A DNA stretch of 39,028 nucleotides, from assembly GCA_012719955.1 (NCBI GenBank), contig JAAXZI010000167.1, forward strand, positions 1 through 39,028, read 5' to 3'. Below are positions 14,262 through 22,952 of this stretch, piece after piece. The translations under genes were made by a program, and so were the position numbers. Every line of letters starts with the position of its first letter. Position 1 is the stretch's first letter. This DNA comes from Phycisphaerae bacterium. GTDB taxonomy: Bacteria > Planctomycetota > Phycisphaerae > UBA1845 > PWPN01. The notes under the pieces were generated by a model, which ran no database searches, was not told the DNA's origin, and saw only the letters and a program-made list of their open reading frames with translations.

Positions 14262-15125
14262 TCAGGGCGTTCTGAATTCCGGTGCGATCGCCGCCAGGAT
14301 GGCCGACTGGCCCGCTTCATCGCTGATCTTGCTGAGCAGACAGTGGCACGTGCTCGGATCGGTGAAATGCACCAACTGCCACGGCCCGACTTCGACCCGC
14401 TGTCCCTCGCGTCCGGCTACATGGCACTCAGATTCCCGGTGGATGCCCAGCCGCGTCTGGCCGATGGGGGGGTGGAAAAAGACCACCAGCGGCTCGTTCG
14501 CCCGCCGGTAACGGGCCACCACGCCGTCGGCGGTCCCGAATTGCACCCGGTAGACCGCTTCCCGCTGGTACCCGCCGGGCAGCTCCTGCGGCAGCCGGAA
14601 GCTCAAGCCGGGTGCGGCGGCCGACGCCGCCTCGGGGGTGATGCGTTCCGCCGAGTAGTGTCGCAAGAAGCGATCCACCGCCGCATCCGCGTCCTGGGCC
14701 ACACCGTCCAGCAGCACCGAATAATCAATGCCGGCTGCCTGGGCCTTTTGGGCCGATTCATGGGCCAGGAACGCCACAGTGACGCCGCCCCCGATCAGCA
14801 AACCCAGACTCGCCGCGGCCGCAATCGGCCGGCGCCAGAAGCGCGCGGGCCAGCCCCGCCGGCGCGATGGATGGGGCCGGTGAGCGGTTTGTGCGGCTGG
14901 TGGCCTCAGCCGTGCCTCGATGCCAGCCCACAGGTTCGGCGGGGCCTGAACGCCGGACGGCCCGGCAGCCATTTCCAGTCGCCGGACCAGGGCCTCGAGC
15001 CGATGCAACTCTGCCGTGCACTCCCGGCAGTCGCGAAGATGCTCCTGGAGGGCGTAGACCTCCCCGGCCGGCAGCTCGCCGTCTACATACCAGCCCAGTT
15101 TTTCGCGAGCGCATGCGCAATCCAT
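14262..15125 (-). CDS. Membrane anti-sigma factor with zinc-finger N-terminus
   Basis: A 287-residue protein expected to hold the adjacent ECF sigma factor inactive at the membrane. The N-terminal cytoplasmic part has a zf-HC2-type HxxxCxxC motif (H29, C33, C36, with C3 and C5 nearby). A basic stretch (RRRGWPARFWRR, 88-99) precedes one membrane helix at about 100-120. The remaining 165 residues would be periplasmic. They include LSFRLPQELPGGY, a VQFGTADGVVARYRR strand region, and two Cys/His sites, ECHV (C234, H235) and TCHCLL (C260, H261, C262). These are candidate metal or redox ligands. It lies 75 bases downstream of the sigma gene in the same direction. The divergent metal-efflux operon suggests the signal is a metal in the periplasm; that is inference. 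Confidence 0.8.
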   Translation of the reverse strand: MDCACAREKLGWYVDGELPAGEVYALQEHLRDCRECTAELHRLEALVRRLEMAAGPSGVQAPPNLWAGIEARLRPPAAQTAHRPHPSRRRGWPARFWRRPIAAAASLGLLIGGGVTVAFLAHESAQKAQAAGIDYSVLLDGVAQDADAAVDRFLRHYSAERITPEAASAAAPGLSFRLPQELPGGYQREAVYRVQFGTADGVVARYRRANEPLVVFFHPPIGQTRLGIHRESECHVAGREGQRVEVGPWQLVHFTDPSTCHCLLSKISDEAGQSAILAAIAPEFRTP

Positions 15126-15200
15126 AGGTCACCCGTCCAGTCCTTGCCGCCGCTTCCCTTTCCTTCTCCTTAGATGCCTCGGCTCCGTGCTCTCTTCAGG

Positions 15201-15764
15201 CTAATCCGGCGGATCCGTCGTACCCAGATGCGCTTCCAGCATTCGGCGTGCCCGGTTGAGCCCTGAGGCCACCGTTCCCGCGGGCTTGCCGACCACCTCG
15301 GCAATCCGGGCGTAATCCAGCCCCTCGAAGTAGCGCAGCACGATCAACGTCCGTTCTTCCTCCGGCAGTCGCTCTAATGCCGCCCGCACGTCCATTCGCA
15401 GGGCCGTGGTTTCCTGCTCGCCTGTTTCGGCCTCCGCCGGCCGGGGGAGCTCTTCCCGCAGAAGCTCATCATGCCGCTTGCGCCGCCGGAAGTACTGCTG
15501 AGCTTCGTTCACGGCGATCCGATAAATCCAGGTACTCAGGCTGGAGGCCCCCTCAAACCGGTCCAGGTTCTGGAAGACGCGAATGTAGGTGTCCTGGGTG
15601 AGGTCGGCTGCCGTCTCCGGATCCTGTGTCATCCTCAGCAGCAGTCGGTAGACCGGGTCTACGGTCTGTGCGTACAAGGCCCGCTGGGCTGCCTGGTCGC
15701 CGCGAAGGCATCCCTCGATGAGCTGTTGCTCGCTCAGGCGTTCTTGATCGTCAAGGCGAATCAT
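15201..15764 (-). CDS. RNA polymerase ECF sigma factor (sigma-70 family)
   Basis: A 187-residue sigma factor of the extracytoplasmic-function group. Region 2 (about 24-93) contains DPETAADLTQDTYIRVFQNL and the -10-binding SLSTWIYRIAVNEAQQYFRRRKR. Region 4 (about 125-178) has RLPEEERTLIVLRYFEGLDYARIAEVV and the helix-turn-helix KPAGTVASGLNRARRML. Regions 1 and 3 are absent, as expected. Start ATG 15764 begins MIRLDDQERL. It is co-oriented with its likely anti-sigma factor and divergent, across 156 bases, from the Cus-like adaptor gene, so it probably controls both itself and the efflux operon. I could not identify a clear ECF -35/-10 pair by eye in that gap. Confidence 0.92.
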   Translation of the reverse strand: MIRLDDQERLSEQQLIEGCLRGDQAAQRALYAQTVDPVYRLLLRMTQDPETAADLTQDTYIRVFQNLDRFEGASSLSTWIYRIAVNEAQQYFRRRKRHDELLREELPRPAEAETGEQETTALRMDVRAALERLPEEERTLIVLRYFEGLDYARIAEVVGKPAGTVASGLNRARRMLEAHLGTTDPPD

Positions 15765-15920
15765 TCCAATCCAGCCGGTCCGGGCTCCCCAGCATAAGTG
15801 CCCCTTGTGCCGGCGACAAGGCATCTTCGATGAAGACAGGTGAAGGAATCGGCCGCCTCGTGCATCGAACAGATGTGGCTGGAATTCCCGGCCTGATTGC
15901 AAGGAGCGAGAACGGTCGCC

Positions 15921-17336
15921 ATGACCCCCTATTGCCGGAAAGGTTACACGTGGCTGGTGGCGCTGTTTACCCTGCTGGGGCTGGCGGGCGGCATGGCTCT
16001 GGGCGTCTGGTACGCCCGTCGCCAGCCGGGGCCCGCCGTCGGTGCTGCCGCCGGGGAGGGCGAGCAGCTTTACACCTGCGGCATGCATCCCCAGGTCATT
16101 CAGAAGGGGCCGGGCATCTGCCCCATCTGTAACATGCAGCTCACCCCGCTTAAGGCCGGCGGGGAGAGCGATTCCACGGCCAGCCTGGAACGCCGGGTGC
16201 TCTACTGGCGATCGCCCATGAACCCCAACGAAGTCTCCGACCAGCCCGGCCAGGACTCCATGGGGATGGAGTTGGTCCCGGTCTATAGTGCGGAGGGCGA
16301 ATCGCCCGGCGGCCATACGGTTCGCATCGACCCGATCACGGTTCAGAATATGGGCATCCGTACCGCCCCGGTGAAACGCGGCCGGCTGACCAAGACCATC
16401 CGCACCGTCGGCCGGGTGGCTTACAGCGAAGAGCTGGTCACCTACGTGAATACCAAGTTCGACGGCTGGATCGAGAAACTCTATGTCAATCAGACCGGCC
16501 AGCACGTCGAAAAGGGTGCTCCCCTGTTTGACATCTATTCTCCCAAGCTCTACCTGGCCCAGGAGGAGTTCCTGTCCGCCGTGCGCGGCGCCCGGGCCAT
16601 GTCCTCGACCAATTCGTCGTGGAATATCGATGACGGGCTGGTGGCCGCCTCGCGCACCCGCCTGCGCCTGCTGGACATCAGCGATGACCAGATCGACGCC
16701 ATCGCCGCCTCTGGACGGCCGCGCCGAAGCCTGACCATCTATTCTCCCGCCGGCGGCATCGTCACCGAGAAGGAGGCGCTGGTCGGCAAATACGTTGAAA
16801 CCGGCGCCAAGCTCTATACGGTCGCCGATCTGTCCAAGGTCTGGGTCTACGTGTCCGTGTACGAATACCAGCTCCCCTGGGTGCGCATGGGCCAGACGGC
16901 CACCATGTCTCTGCCCTACACCCCGGGCAAGGAGTATCACGGGCGGGTGGTCTACATCTATCCCTACCTGGAAGAGCAGACGCGCGTGGTGCGTGTGCGC
17001 CTGGAGTTTGACAACCCCGGCCTGGATCTCAAGCCCGACATGTACGCCACGGTGACCCTGCGCAGCGAACTGGATCGCGAAGCCCTCCTGATCCCCCGTG
17101 AGGCCTATATCGACTCCGGCGTGCGCAAGGTAGCCTTCGTGGACGCCGGCGAGGGCAAGTTCCAGCCGCGCGAAATCCATGTCGGGGTGGAGGCCGAGGA
17201 GGGGCTGGTGGAAGTACTGTACGGCCTCGATGAAGGCGATCACGTGGTGACCAGCGGACAGTTCCTGCTCGATTCTGAGAGCAAGCTCCAGGAAGCGGTG
17301 GCCAAAATGCGCGCGCCGACCGCGCCGCCCGGCTAG
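15921..17336 (+). CDS. RND efflux periplasmic adaptor, CusB-like, with HMBD motifs
   Basis: A 471-residue membrane-fusion protein that would link an RND permease to an outer-membrane channel and hand metal to the pump. One N-terminal hydrophobic helix (about 10-30) anchors it. A heavy-metal-binding (HMBD) motif follows: YTCGMHP (51-57) ... GICPICNMQLTPL (66-78). A second, degenerate unit reads YWRSPMNP ... QDSMGMELVPVY (95-122), as in many CusB proteins. The adaptor core has GWIEKLYVNQTGQHVEKGAPLF (barrel-sandwich/lipoyl half), a helical hairpin (YLAQEEFLSAVRGAR), SPAGGIVTEKEALVGKYV and beta-barrel DLSKVWVYVSVYEYQLPWV. ATG 15921 is chosen; AAGGAG at 15901 is 14 bases upstream, further than ideal. 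It is the first gene of an operon divergent from an ECF sigma factor. Confidence 0.93.
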   Translation: MTPYCRKGYTWLVALFTLLGLAGGMALGVWYARRQPGPAVGAAAGEGEQLYTCGMHPQVIQKGPGICPICNMQLTPLKAGGESDSTASLERRVLYWRSPMNPNEVSDQPGQDSMGMELVPVYSAEGESPGGHTVRIDPITVQNMGIRTAPVKRGRLTKTIRTVGRVAYSEELVTYVNTKFDGWIEKLYVNQTGQHVEKGAPLFDIYSPKLYLAQEEFLSAVRGARAMSSTNSSWNIDDGLVAASRTRLRLLDISDDQIDAIAASGRPRRSLTIYSPAGGIVTEKEALVGKYVETGAKLYTVADLSKVWVYVSVYEYQLPWVRMGQTATMSLPYTPGKEYHGRVVYIYPYLEEQTRVVRVRLEFDNPGLDLKPDMYATVTLRSELDREALLIPREAYIDSGVRKVAFVDAGEGKFQPREIHVGVEAEEGLVEVLYGLDEGDHVVTSGQFLLDSESKLQEAVAKMRAPTAPPG

Positions 17337-17393
17337 CGGCGCGCCGGCGGATGCACGGACCGGTAGAACTCAAAGGAGTGAAAAGGAACCACA

Positions 17394-18869
17394 ATGCATC
17401 GACTCTGGATGACAACCGCAGGGCCTGTTCTTTCGTTGGCCCTTTCGCTGGGCGTCTGGACATCCGCCGTCATGGCCGCCGAGAAGGTCCTGCCGCCTGA
17501 CGCCCGGTTCACCTGTCCGATGGAGACCCACCCGGACGAGACCGACCCGGCCCGGCAGGGGGCGTACTTCTCCGCTCAACCGGGTACGTGCCCCTGGTGC
17601 GGCATGAAGCTCAAGCCGATCGAATCCGTCGGCTGGACACGCTCGTACCACCGGGGCGAGATGGCGCAGCCGCCTGCCGCTGCCACCACGCCGCACAGTC
17701 ATGAGCATCAGGCCGCGCAGAGTCAGCCGGCCGATGACGCCGTGCCCGCCTCCATGCGGTACACCTGCGCGATGGAGCGTCACCCGGACGAGAAGGACCC
17801 CGCGGCGCGCGGTCCTTACTTCTCCGCCACGCCCGGCAAGTGCCCGCGCTGCAACATGGTCCTCAAACCGGTCGAGAACTTCGACTGGACCAAGCCCTGG
17901 CTGGCCGCCCGGGGCGCCGAGGTGGGCTACACCTGTCCGTCGCATCCGCATGTACTGGCCCATGAACAGGACAAATGCCCGCGCTGCGGACGCGAGCTGG
18001 AGCCCTTCAAGCTGATGTATACCTGCCCGGAGCGCAAACATGCGGACGTGATCAGTCTCCAGCCCGGCAAGTGCCCGAAAGACGGCCGCCCGCTGACGCC
18101 TTTCCGCGGCCTGTGGCTGAGCGAGCGCATGGCCGCGGCCAATGTGCCGCCCAGTTCACAGCCGGCCGCCGACGCGCCTTATCGTTGTCCGACGCATCCG
18201 CTGGTGCACAGCCGCTCGCCGGGCGCCTGCACCGTCTGTGCCCGACCGCTGGAACCGATGGGCGCCGCCGGCGCCGTCCTGGCCCGGACCTCCGGCTCGT
18301 CCGAAGCCACCGGCTTTCTGTGCCCCATGCACCCCGAGCAGGCCCGCAGTGACAAGCCGGGCATCTGCCCGATCTGTGCCATGCGGCTGGTTCCCGCCGC
18401 CCGTTTCCAGCCGGCGGCCACCGCGCCCGAACGCGTGCGCCGTGAACTGGACCACATGACCGAACACTACCTGGAGATTCAGCGCCTGTTGGCGTCCGAT
18501 TCCACCTCGGACCTGGCCCGCCATGCCCTGGGCATCGCCGCCGCCAGCGAGATGCTGCTCAAGAACGTGGCCGCCCTGGATCTGTCCCAGGCGGCGCGTG
18601 TCGAGTCCGCCGCCCGCCGGGTCCACGAAGCCGCCATGAAGATCACCGGCCTTAACATCCGCCAGGACCGCGTACAGCTTGTGGACTTGAGCGCCGGAAT
18701 GGTCGCACTGCTTGAAGACCTGCGACCCGACCGCCAGCGCTGGCCGGCGCTCTACATCTTCCACTGCCCCATGAGCAAGGGCGATTGGATCCAAACCTCC
18801 AAAGAGAAGGCCAATCCGTATTACGGCTTTCAGATGCTCACGTGTGGAGAGTTGAAGGGCACGAAGTGA
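17394..18869 (+). CDS. Periplasmic protein with six HMBD-like metal modules and a DUF3347-like domain
   Basis: A 491-residue exported protein; signal peptide about 1-28 (LALSLGVWTSAVMA). AAGGA lies 6 bases before the ATG. Six tandem modules of the CPxxH...CPxCxxxLxP type follow, at about 39-76 (CPMETHP ... CPWCGMKLKP), 123-160 (CAMERHP ... CPRCNMVLKP), 179-205 (CPSHP ... CPRCGRELEP), 209-237 (CPERKH ... CPKDGRPLTP), 263-288 (CPTHP ... CTVCARPLEP) and 308-334 (CPMHPEQ ... CPICAMRLVP). Module 4 has lost its last cysteine (CPKD). A linker carries HSHEH (101-105). The C-terminal 150 residues are helical and end FHCPMSKGDWIQTS ... NPYYGFQMLTCGEL, the signature of DUF3347, a domain seen in copper-related periplasmic proteins. 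It lies between a CusB-like adaptor and a CusA-like permease, so a metal buffer or relay to the pump is likely. The number of modules is unusual; most proteins have one or two. Confidence 0.85.
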   Translation: MHRLWMTTAGPVLSLALSLGVWTSAVMAAEKVLPPDARFTCPMETHPDETDPARQGAYFSAQPGTCPWCGMKLKPIESVGWTRSYHRGEMAQPPAAATTPHSHEHQAAQSQPADDAVPASMRYTCAMERHPDEKDPAARGPYFSATPGKCPRCNMVLKPVENFDWTKPWLAARGAEVGYTCPSHPHVLAHEQDKCPRCGRELEPFKLMYTCPERKHADVISLQPGKCPKDGRPLTPFRGLWLSERMAAANVPPSSQPAADAPYRCPTHPLVHSRSPGACTVCARPLEPMGAAGAVLARTSGSSEATGFLCPMHPEQARSDKPGICPICAMRLVPAARFQPAATAPERVRRELDHMTEHYLEIQRLLASDSTSDLARHALGIAAASEMLLKNVAALDLSQAARVESAARRVHEAAMKITGLNIRQDRVQLVDLSAGMVALLEDLRPDRQRWPALYIFHCPMSKGDWIQTSKEKANPYYGFQMLTCGELKGTK

Positions 18870-18875
18870 TTGGGT

Positions 18876-19015
18876 TTGTCAGTGGTTTGTTGTCAGTGGT
18901 CAGTTGTTGGGATAGTTGTCCGTTTGTCAGTTGTATCAAGCTTGTTATGGCGTTTCGGGTTTCCGTTACAGAAGAGGCCTCCTGCAACTGACCACAAACC
19001 ACTGACAACTGACAA
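18876..19015. repeat. Imperfect inverted repeat of TCAGT/ACTGA units before the permease gene
   Basis: Left arm 18876-18905 (TTGTCAGTGG-type units) and right arm 18985-19015 (CAACTGACC-type units) are imperfectly complementary across about 80 bases. The right arm ends 8 bases before the ATG at 19024, where no Shine-Dalgarno sequence is visible. The two arms could fold the leader of the permease gene. Confidence 0.65.
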
Positions 19016-19023
19016 GAACACAC

Positions 19024-22000
19024 ATGATTACTCGTCTCATTGACTTCTGCTGCCGTAACCGGATGCTGGTGCTGGTGTTGACCGCCTTCCTGATCGCCGG
19101 CGGTTTCTGGACCCTGTTCAACATCCGCATCGACGCCATCCCGGATCTTTCCGACGTACAGGTCATCGTCTTCACCGAATACGAGGGCCAGGCGCCGGAG
19201 GTGGTCGAAGACCAGGTCACCTATCCGCTCACCACGGCCATGCTCTCCGTGCCTTACGCCAAGGTGGTGCGCGGCTACTCGTTCTTCGGCTTCTCCTTTG
19301 TCTATGTCATCTTCGAGGATGGCACGGATCTGTACTGGGCCCGCTCGCGCGTGCTGGAGTATCTCAACTACGTCTCCGGCCGGCTGCCCCAGGGGGTGAC
19401 GCCCCAGATCGGTCCGGACGCCACCGGCGTGGGCTGGGTCTACGAATATGCCCTGCGCAACGGATACTACTGCCCCGAACACCCGGACGGCATGTTCCAC
19501 GATCCCCGGGAGCCGGACAAATGGTATGCCCGCGTCGAAGAGGCTCCGCCGGAGGTGCGCCCATATCTGGAGCGTGTCCGCATTTTCGACAAGCCCGGCC
19601 GGTGCCCCTGGGATCACAAGACCGAACTCAAGCTGGCCCAGTACGACCTTTCCGAGTTACGCAGTTTCCAGGACTGGTACCTGCGCTATGAGCTCACCGC
19701 GATGGAAGGCGTCTCTGAGGTGGCCTCGCTGGGCGGCTTCGTCCGCCAGTATCAGGTCATCGTCGATCCTGACCGCCTGCTGGCCTACAACCTCCCGCTG
19801 ACCGAGGTGCGCGCCGCAATCGAGCAGTCCAATCAGGACAGGGGCGGCGGCCTGATCGAGCTGTCCGAAACTGAGTACATGGTTCGCAGCCGTGGCTACC
19901 TGGCGACGCTTTCCCCCGAGCAGATCCGGCAGGCCCGGGAGCAGGGCGTTCCGCTGAATCGGGTTCGCGCCGAGCAGGGCCTGCGCGACCTCGAAAAGGT
20001 GGTGCTCCGGGCCAGTGAGAAGGGCACCCCGGTCTACCTGCGCGACGTGGCCGATGTACGCCTCGGCCCCGAGATGCGCCGCGGCGTGGCCGAACTGGAT
20101 GGCGAGGGCGAAGTGGCCGGCGCGGTGGTGGTCATGCGCTCCGGCGAGAACGCCATGCGGATCATCCGCGAGGTGAAGGCCCGCCTCAACGAACTCAAGA
20201 CCGGCCTGCCGCCCGGCGTGGACGTCATCCCCACCTATGACCGCTCGGGCCTGATCGAGCGCTCCAACGCCACGCTGACCGACACGCTGCTCCAGGAAAT
20301 GCTGGTAGTCGGCCTGGTCTGCATTGTGCTATTGCTGCACGCCCGCAGTGAGCTGGTGGCCATCTTCACCGTACCCACCGGCGTGCTGGCCAGCCTGATC
20401 GTGATGCATCTGCTGGGCATCAACGCCAACATCATGAGCCTGGGCGGCATTGCCATCGCCGTGGGGGTCATGGTGGACAGCTCGGTGGTCATGGTCGAGA
20501 ACGCTCACAAGCATCTCGACCGCGAGGAGGAACGCCTTCGCCGTGAAGCCGCCGAGGGGCGCGTGCCCGTTCCCCGGCCCCGGGCCGAGATCATCATCGA
20601 TGCCGCCAAGGAAGTCGGCCCGACGCTCTTCTTCAGCCTGCTGATCATTACCGTCAGCTTCCTGCCCGTGTTCGTGCTTGGCGAGCAGAGCGGCCGGATG
20701 TTCAAGCCTCTGGCCTACACGAAGACCTTTGCCGTTGCGGCCGGCTCCTTTCTGGCGGTCACCATCGTCCCCGTGCTGATGATTTACTTCATCACCCCGC
20801 GCGTGCTGCCGAAGGAGTGGACCTGGAAAGTGAACCTGCCCCTCACGCTGGCGGCCATGTTTGCGCCGGCGGCCTTGCTCTACTTCGCCCCTGCCGGCGT
20901 CCTGGGGGTCCTGGAGCCGTACCGCAGTTATTTTGTGATCGGCTGGCCCATCTTCGCCGGCATGTTGCTGGTTCCCCAGAAAATCATCCACGAACAGGCC
21001 AACCCGCTCAGCCGGCTCATGCAGTGGACGTATCATCCGTTCTTCGTCGCGGCCATGCGCGTGCCGTGGCTGACCCTCTCGCTGGCCGTGCTGATCGTTC
21101 TGAGCACCCTCCTGCCGCTGCTGGGCCTGCACAGGATGCCCTTCGGTGAACGACTGGCCGTCAGATATCCCCGCCTCGCAGCCGCTTTCCCCGGCCTGGG
21201 TCACGAATTCATGCCTCCCCTGGAAGAAGGCGACCTGCTGTATATGCCCACGACCGACCCCGGCCTGAGCGTGACCAAGGCCCGCGAGATTCTGCAGCAG
21301 ACCGACAAGCTCATTGCCACCTTCCCGGAAGTCAAACGCGTCTTCGGCAAGATCGGCCGGGCCGAGACCGCCACCGATCCGGCGCCCATGAGCATGATCG
21401 AGACCACCATCATGCTGGAGACCGACCGCTCGAAATGGCGCCAACGCCATGTCCCGCGCTGGTTCTCCAGGTTGCCGGGTTGGGCCAAGAAGTACACCGG
21501 CCTCGATTACTTCTGGCCCGAATACCGGCCCATCACGGTTGATGAACTGGTCTACGGCTACGATGACGGGGACACGCGGGTTCCCGGCCTCAACGACGTG
21601 GTTGCCTTCCCCGGGCTGACCAACGCCTGGACCATGCCCATCCGGACCCGTATCGACATGCTCGCCACCGGCATCAAGACGCCGGTGGGCATCAAGATCA
21701 TGGGGGACGACCTCGAGACGCTGGCCGATCTTGCCGAGCGCATCGCCGCGACCGTCCGCGTCCTGCCCGGCACGGTCAGCGCTTACCCTGAGAAAACGCT
21801 CGGCGGCAAGTACATCAACTTCAACATCGACCGCGATGAGATCGCCCGCTACGGCCTGCGCGTCCAGGATGTCCAGGATGTCATCCTCTCGGCTGTTGGC
21901 GGTATGAGCATCACCAGCACTGTCGAAGGTCTGGAACGCTACCCGGTCAACCTGCGCTACAAGCGCGAACTGCGCGACAACATCCCCGCCCTGCAGCGCA

Positions 22001-22827
22001 CGCTGGTGGCCACGCCCTCGGGTGCCCAGGTTCCGCTGGCCCAACTGGCCGACATCCAGATCGTCGGTGGCCCGGACATGATCCGCACCGAAAACGCCCG
22101 CAGGAGCGCGTGGATCTACGTGGATCTCAAGACCAGCGATATCGGCGGCTGGATCAACCATGCCCGCCAGGCGGTGGATGCGACCGTCAAGCTTCCGGCC
22201 GGCTACTCGGTGGTCTGGTCTGGTCAGTATGAGTACATGCAGGCCGCCGCCCGCCGCCTGAAACTGGTCATTCCCATTACGTTGGCCCTCATCATCCTGC
22301 TGCTGTACTTCAGTACGCGCTCCTGGTTCCAGACCTGCGTGGTGCTGCTGGCCGTGCCCTTCAGCCTGGTGGGGGCCGTGTGGATCCTCTACTTCCTGGA
22401 TTACAACCTCTCGCTGGCCGTCTACATCGGCATGATCGCGCTGGCCGGCGTGGATGCCGAGACCGGCCAGGTGATGCTGCTCTATCTCGACAACAGCTAT
22501 GATCGTTTCAAGGCCGAAGGCCGCATGCGCAGCCGCCAGGACCTCTGGAACGCCATCCATGAAGGGGCGGTCATGCGTATCCGCCCCAAATTCATGACCG
22601 TAGCCACCGACTTTATCGGTCTGTTGCCGCTGTTGTGGGTGGCGGGCACCGGGGCGGACACCATGCGCCGGCTCGCCGCCCCCATGATCGGCGGCATCCT
22701 CACCAGCTTCATTCTCGAACTGCTCATCTACCCGGTGATCTACTTGATGGCCAAGCGCGTGGAACTCTGGCGGGCCGGCCGGTCGGCCTCCAAGCCGGAG
22801 CGACACCTCGTCGAGTATTCGGCCTGA
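19024..22827 (+). CDS. RND metal efflux permease, CusA-like, with HMBD-like insertion
   Basis: A 1267-residue inner-membrane pump, about 200 residues longer than typical CusA. It would export Cu/Ag-type ions by proton exchange. Family features are an N-terminal helix (MLVLVLTAFLIAGGFW), PEVVEDQVTYPLTTAM, membrane helix 4 with VGVMVDSSVVMVENAHKHLD, ETATDPAPMSMIETTI, and NAWTMPIRTRIDMLATGIKTPVGIK. The last includes the methionine region that binds Cu in CusA. Extra sequence 1 (residues about 145-206) lies in the first porter domain between VYEYAL and DLSELRSFQDWY. It reads CPEHP (150-154) ... KPGRCPWDHKTELKL (190-204), an HMBD-like finger with Asp/His in place of the last cysteine. Extra sequence 2 (about 600-655), after helix 6, adds two hydrophobic segments (LPLTLAAMFAPAALLYFA; YFVIGWPIFAGMLLV). 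The start is fixed by family alignment, since there is no clear ribosome-binding site. Confidence 0.93.
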   Translation: MITRLIDFCCRNRMLVLVLTAFLIAGGFWTLFNIRIDAIPDLSDVQVIVFTEYEGQAPEVVEDQVTYPLTTAMLSVPYAKVVRGYSFFGFSFVYVIFEDGTDLYWARSRVLEYLNYVSGRLPQGVTPQIGPDATGVGWVYEYALRNGYYCPEHPDGMFHDPREPDKWYARVEEAPPEVRPYLERVRIFDKPGRCPWDHKTELKLAQYDLSELRSFQDWYLRYELTAMEGVSEVASLGGFVRQYQVIVDPDRLLAYNLPLTEVRAAIEQSNQDRGGGLIELSETEYMVRSRGYLATLSPEQIRQAREQGVPLNRVRAEQGLRDLEKVVLRASEKGTPVYLRDVADVRLGPEMRRGVAELDGEGEVAGAVVVMRSGENAMRIIREVKARLNELKTGLPPGVDVIPTYDRSGLIERSNATLTDTLLQEMLVVGLVCIVLLLHARSELVAIFTVPTGVLASLIVMHLLGINANIMSLGGIAIAVGVMVDSSVVMVENAHKHLDREEERLRREAAEGRVPVPRPRAEIIIDAAKEVGPTLFFSLLIITVSFLPVFVLGEQSGRMFKPLAYTKTFAVAAGSFLAVTIVPVLMIYFITPRVLPKEWTWKVNLPLTLAAMFAPAALLYFAPAGVLGVLEPYRSYFVIGWPIFAGMLLVPQKIIHEQANPLSRLMQWTYHPFFVAAMRVPWLTLSLAVLIVLSTLLPLLGLHRMPFGERLAVRYPRLAAAFPGLGHEFMPPLEEGDLLYMPTTDPGLSVTKAREILQQTDKLIATFPEVKRVFGKIGRAETATDPAPMSMIETTIMLETDRSKWRQRHVPRWFSRLPGWAKKYTGLDYFWPEYRPITVDELVYGYDDGDTRVPGLNDVVAFPGLTNAWTMPIRTRIDMLATGIKTPVGIKIMGDDLETLADLAERIAATVRVLPGTVSAYPEKTLGGKYINFNIDRDEIARYGLRVQDVQDVILSAVGGMSITSTVEGLERYPVNLRYKRELRDNIPALQRTLVATPSGAQVPLAQLADIQIVGGPDMIRTENARRSAWIYVDLKTSDIGGWINHARQAVDATVKLPAGYSVVWSGQYEYMQAAARRLKLVIPITLALIILLLYFSTRSWFQTCVVLLAVPFSLVGAVWILYFLDYNLSLAVYIGMIALAGVDAETGQVMLLYLDNSYDRFKAEGRMRSRQDLWNAIHEGAVMRIRPKFMTVATDFIGLLPLLWVAGTGADTMRRLAAPMIGGILTSFILELLIYPVIYLMAKRVELWRAGRSASKPERHLVEYSA

Positions 22828-22915
22828 CGTGCATAGGGTATGATCTTGAAGGGTGTTGCCCCACGGGGCCCCCTCATCCTGCCGGGCTGTGGGGGAGGTG
22901 CCCCGGTTGCAGTAA

Positions 22916-22944
22916 TTGTTATCAAGAAGGTATGCCTTTATAAT
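22916..22944 (+). promoter_or_regulatory. Strong sigma70-like promoter for the second efflux set
   Basis: TTGTTA (22916-22921), 17-base spacer, TATAAT (22939-22944). Transcription would begin near 22951, almost at the ATG at 22953, so the first gene could be read from a leaderless message. The 17-base spacer differs from the 19-20 bases of MerR-type metal promoters. Confidence 0.6.
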
Positions 22945-22952
22945 TGAGCCGT

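Noticed and set aside
15765..17243. N-terminal extension of the ECF sigma frame up to 17243
   Set aside because: The added part is antisense to the CusB-like adaptor; sigma region 2 begins directly after ATG 15764 and the length from there is normal.
20329..22806. An 825-residue minus-strand open frame opposite the CusA-like gene
   Set aside because: It mirrors the pump's codons (high third-position GC leaves the opposite frame open) and shows no domain or start signal.
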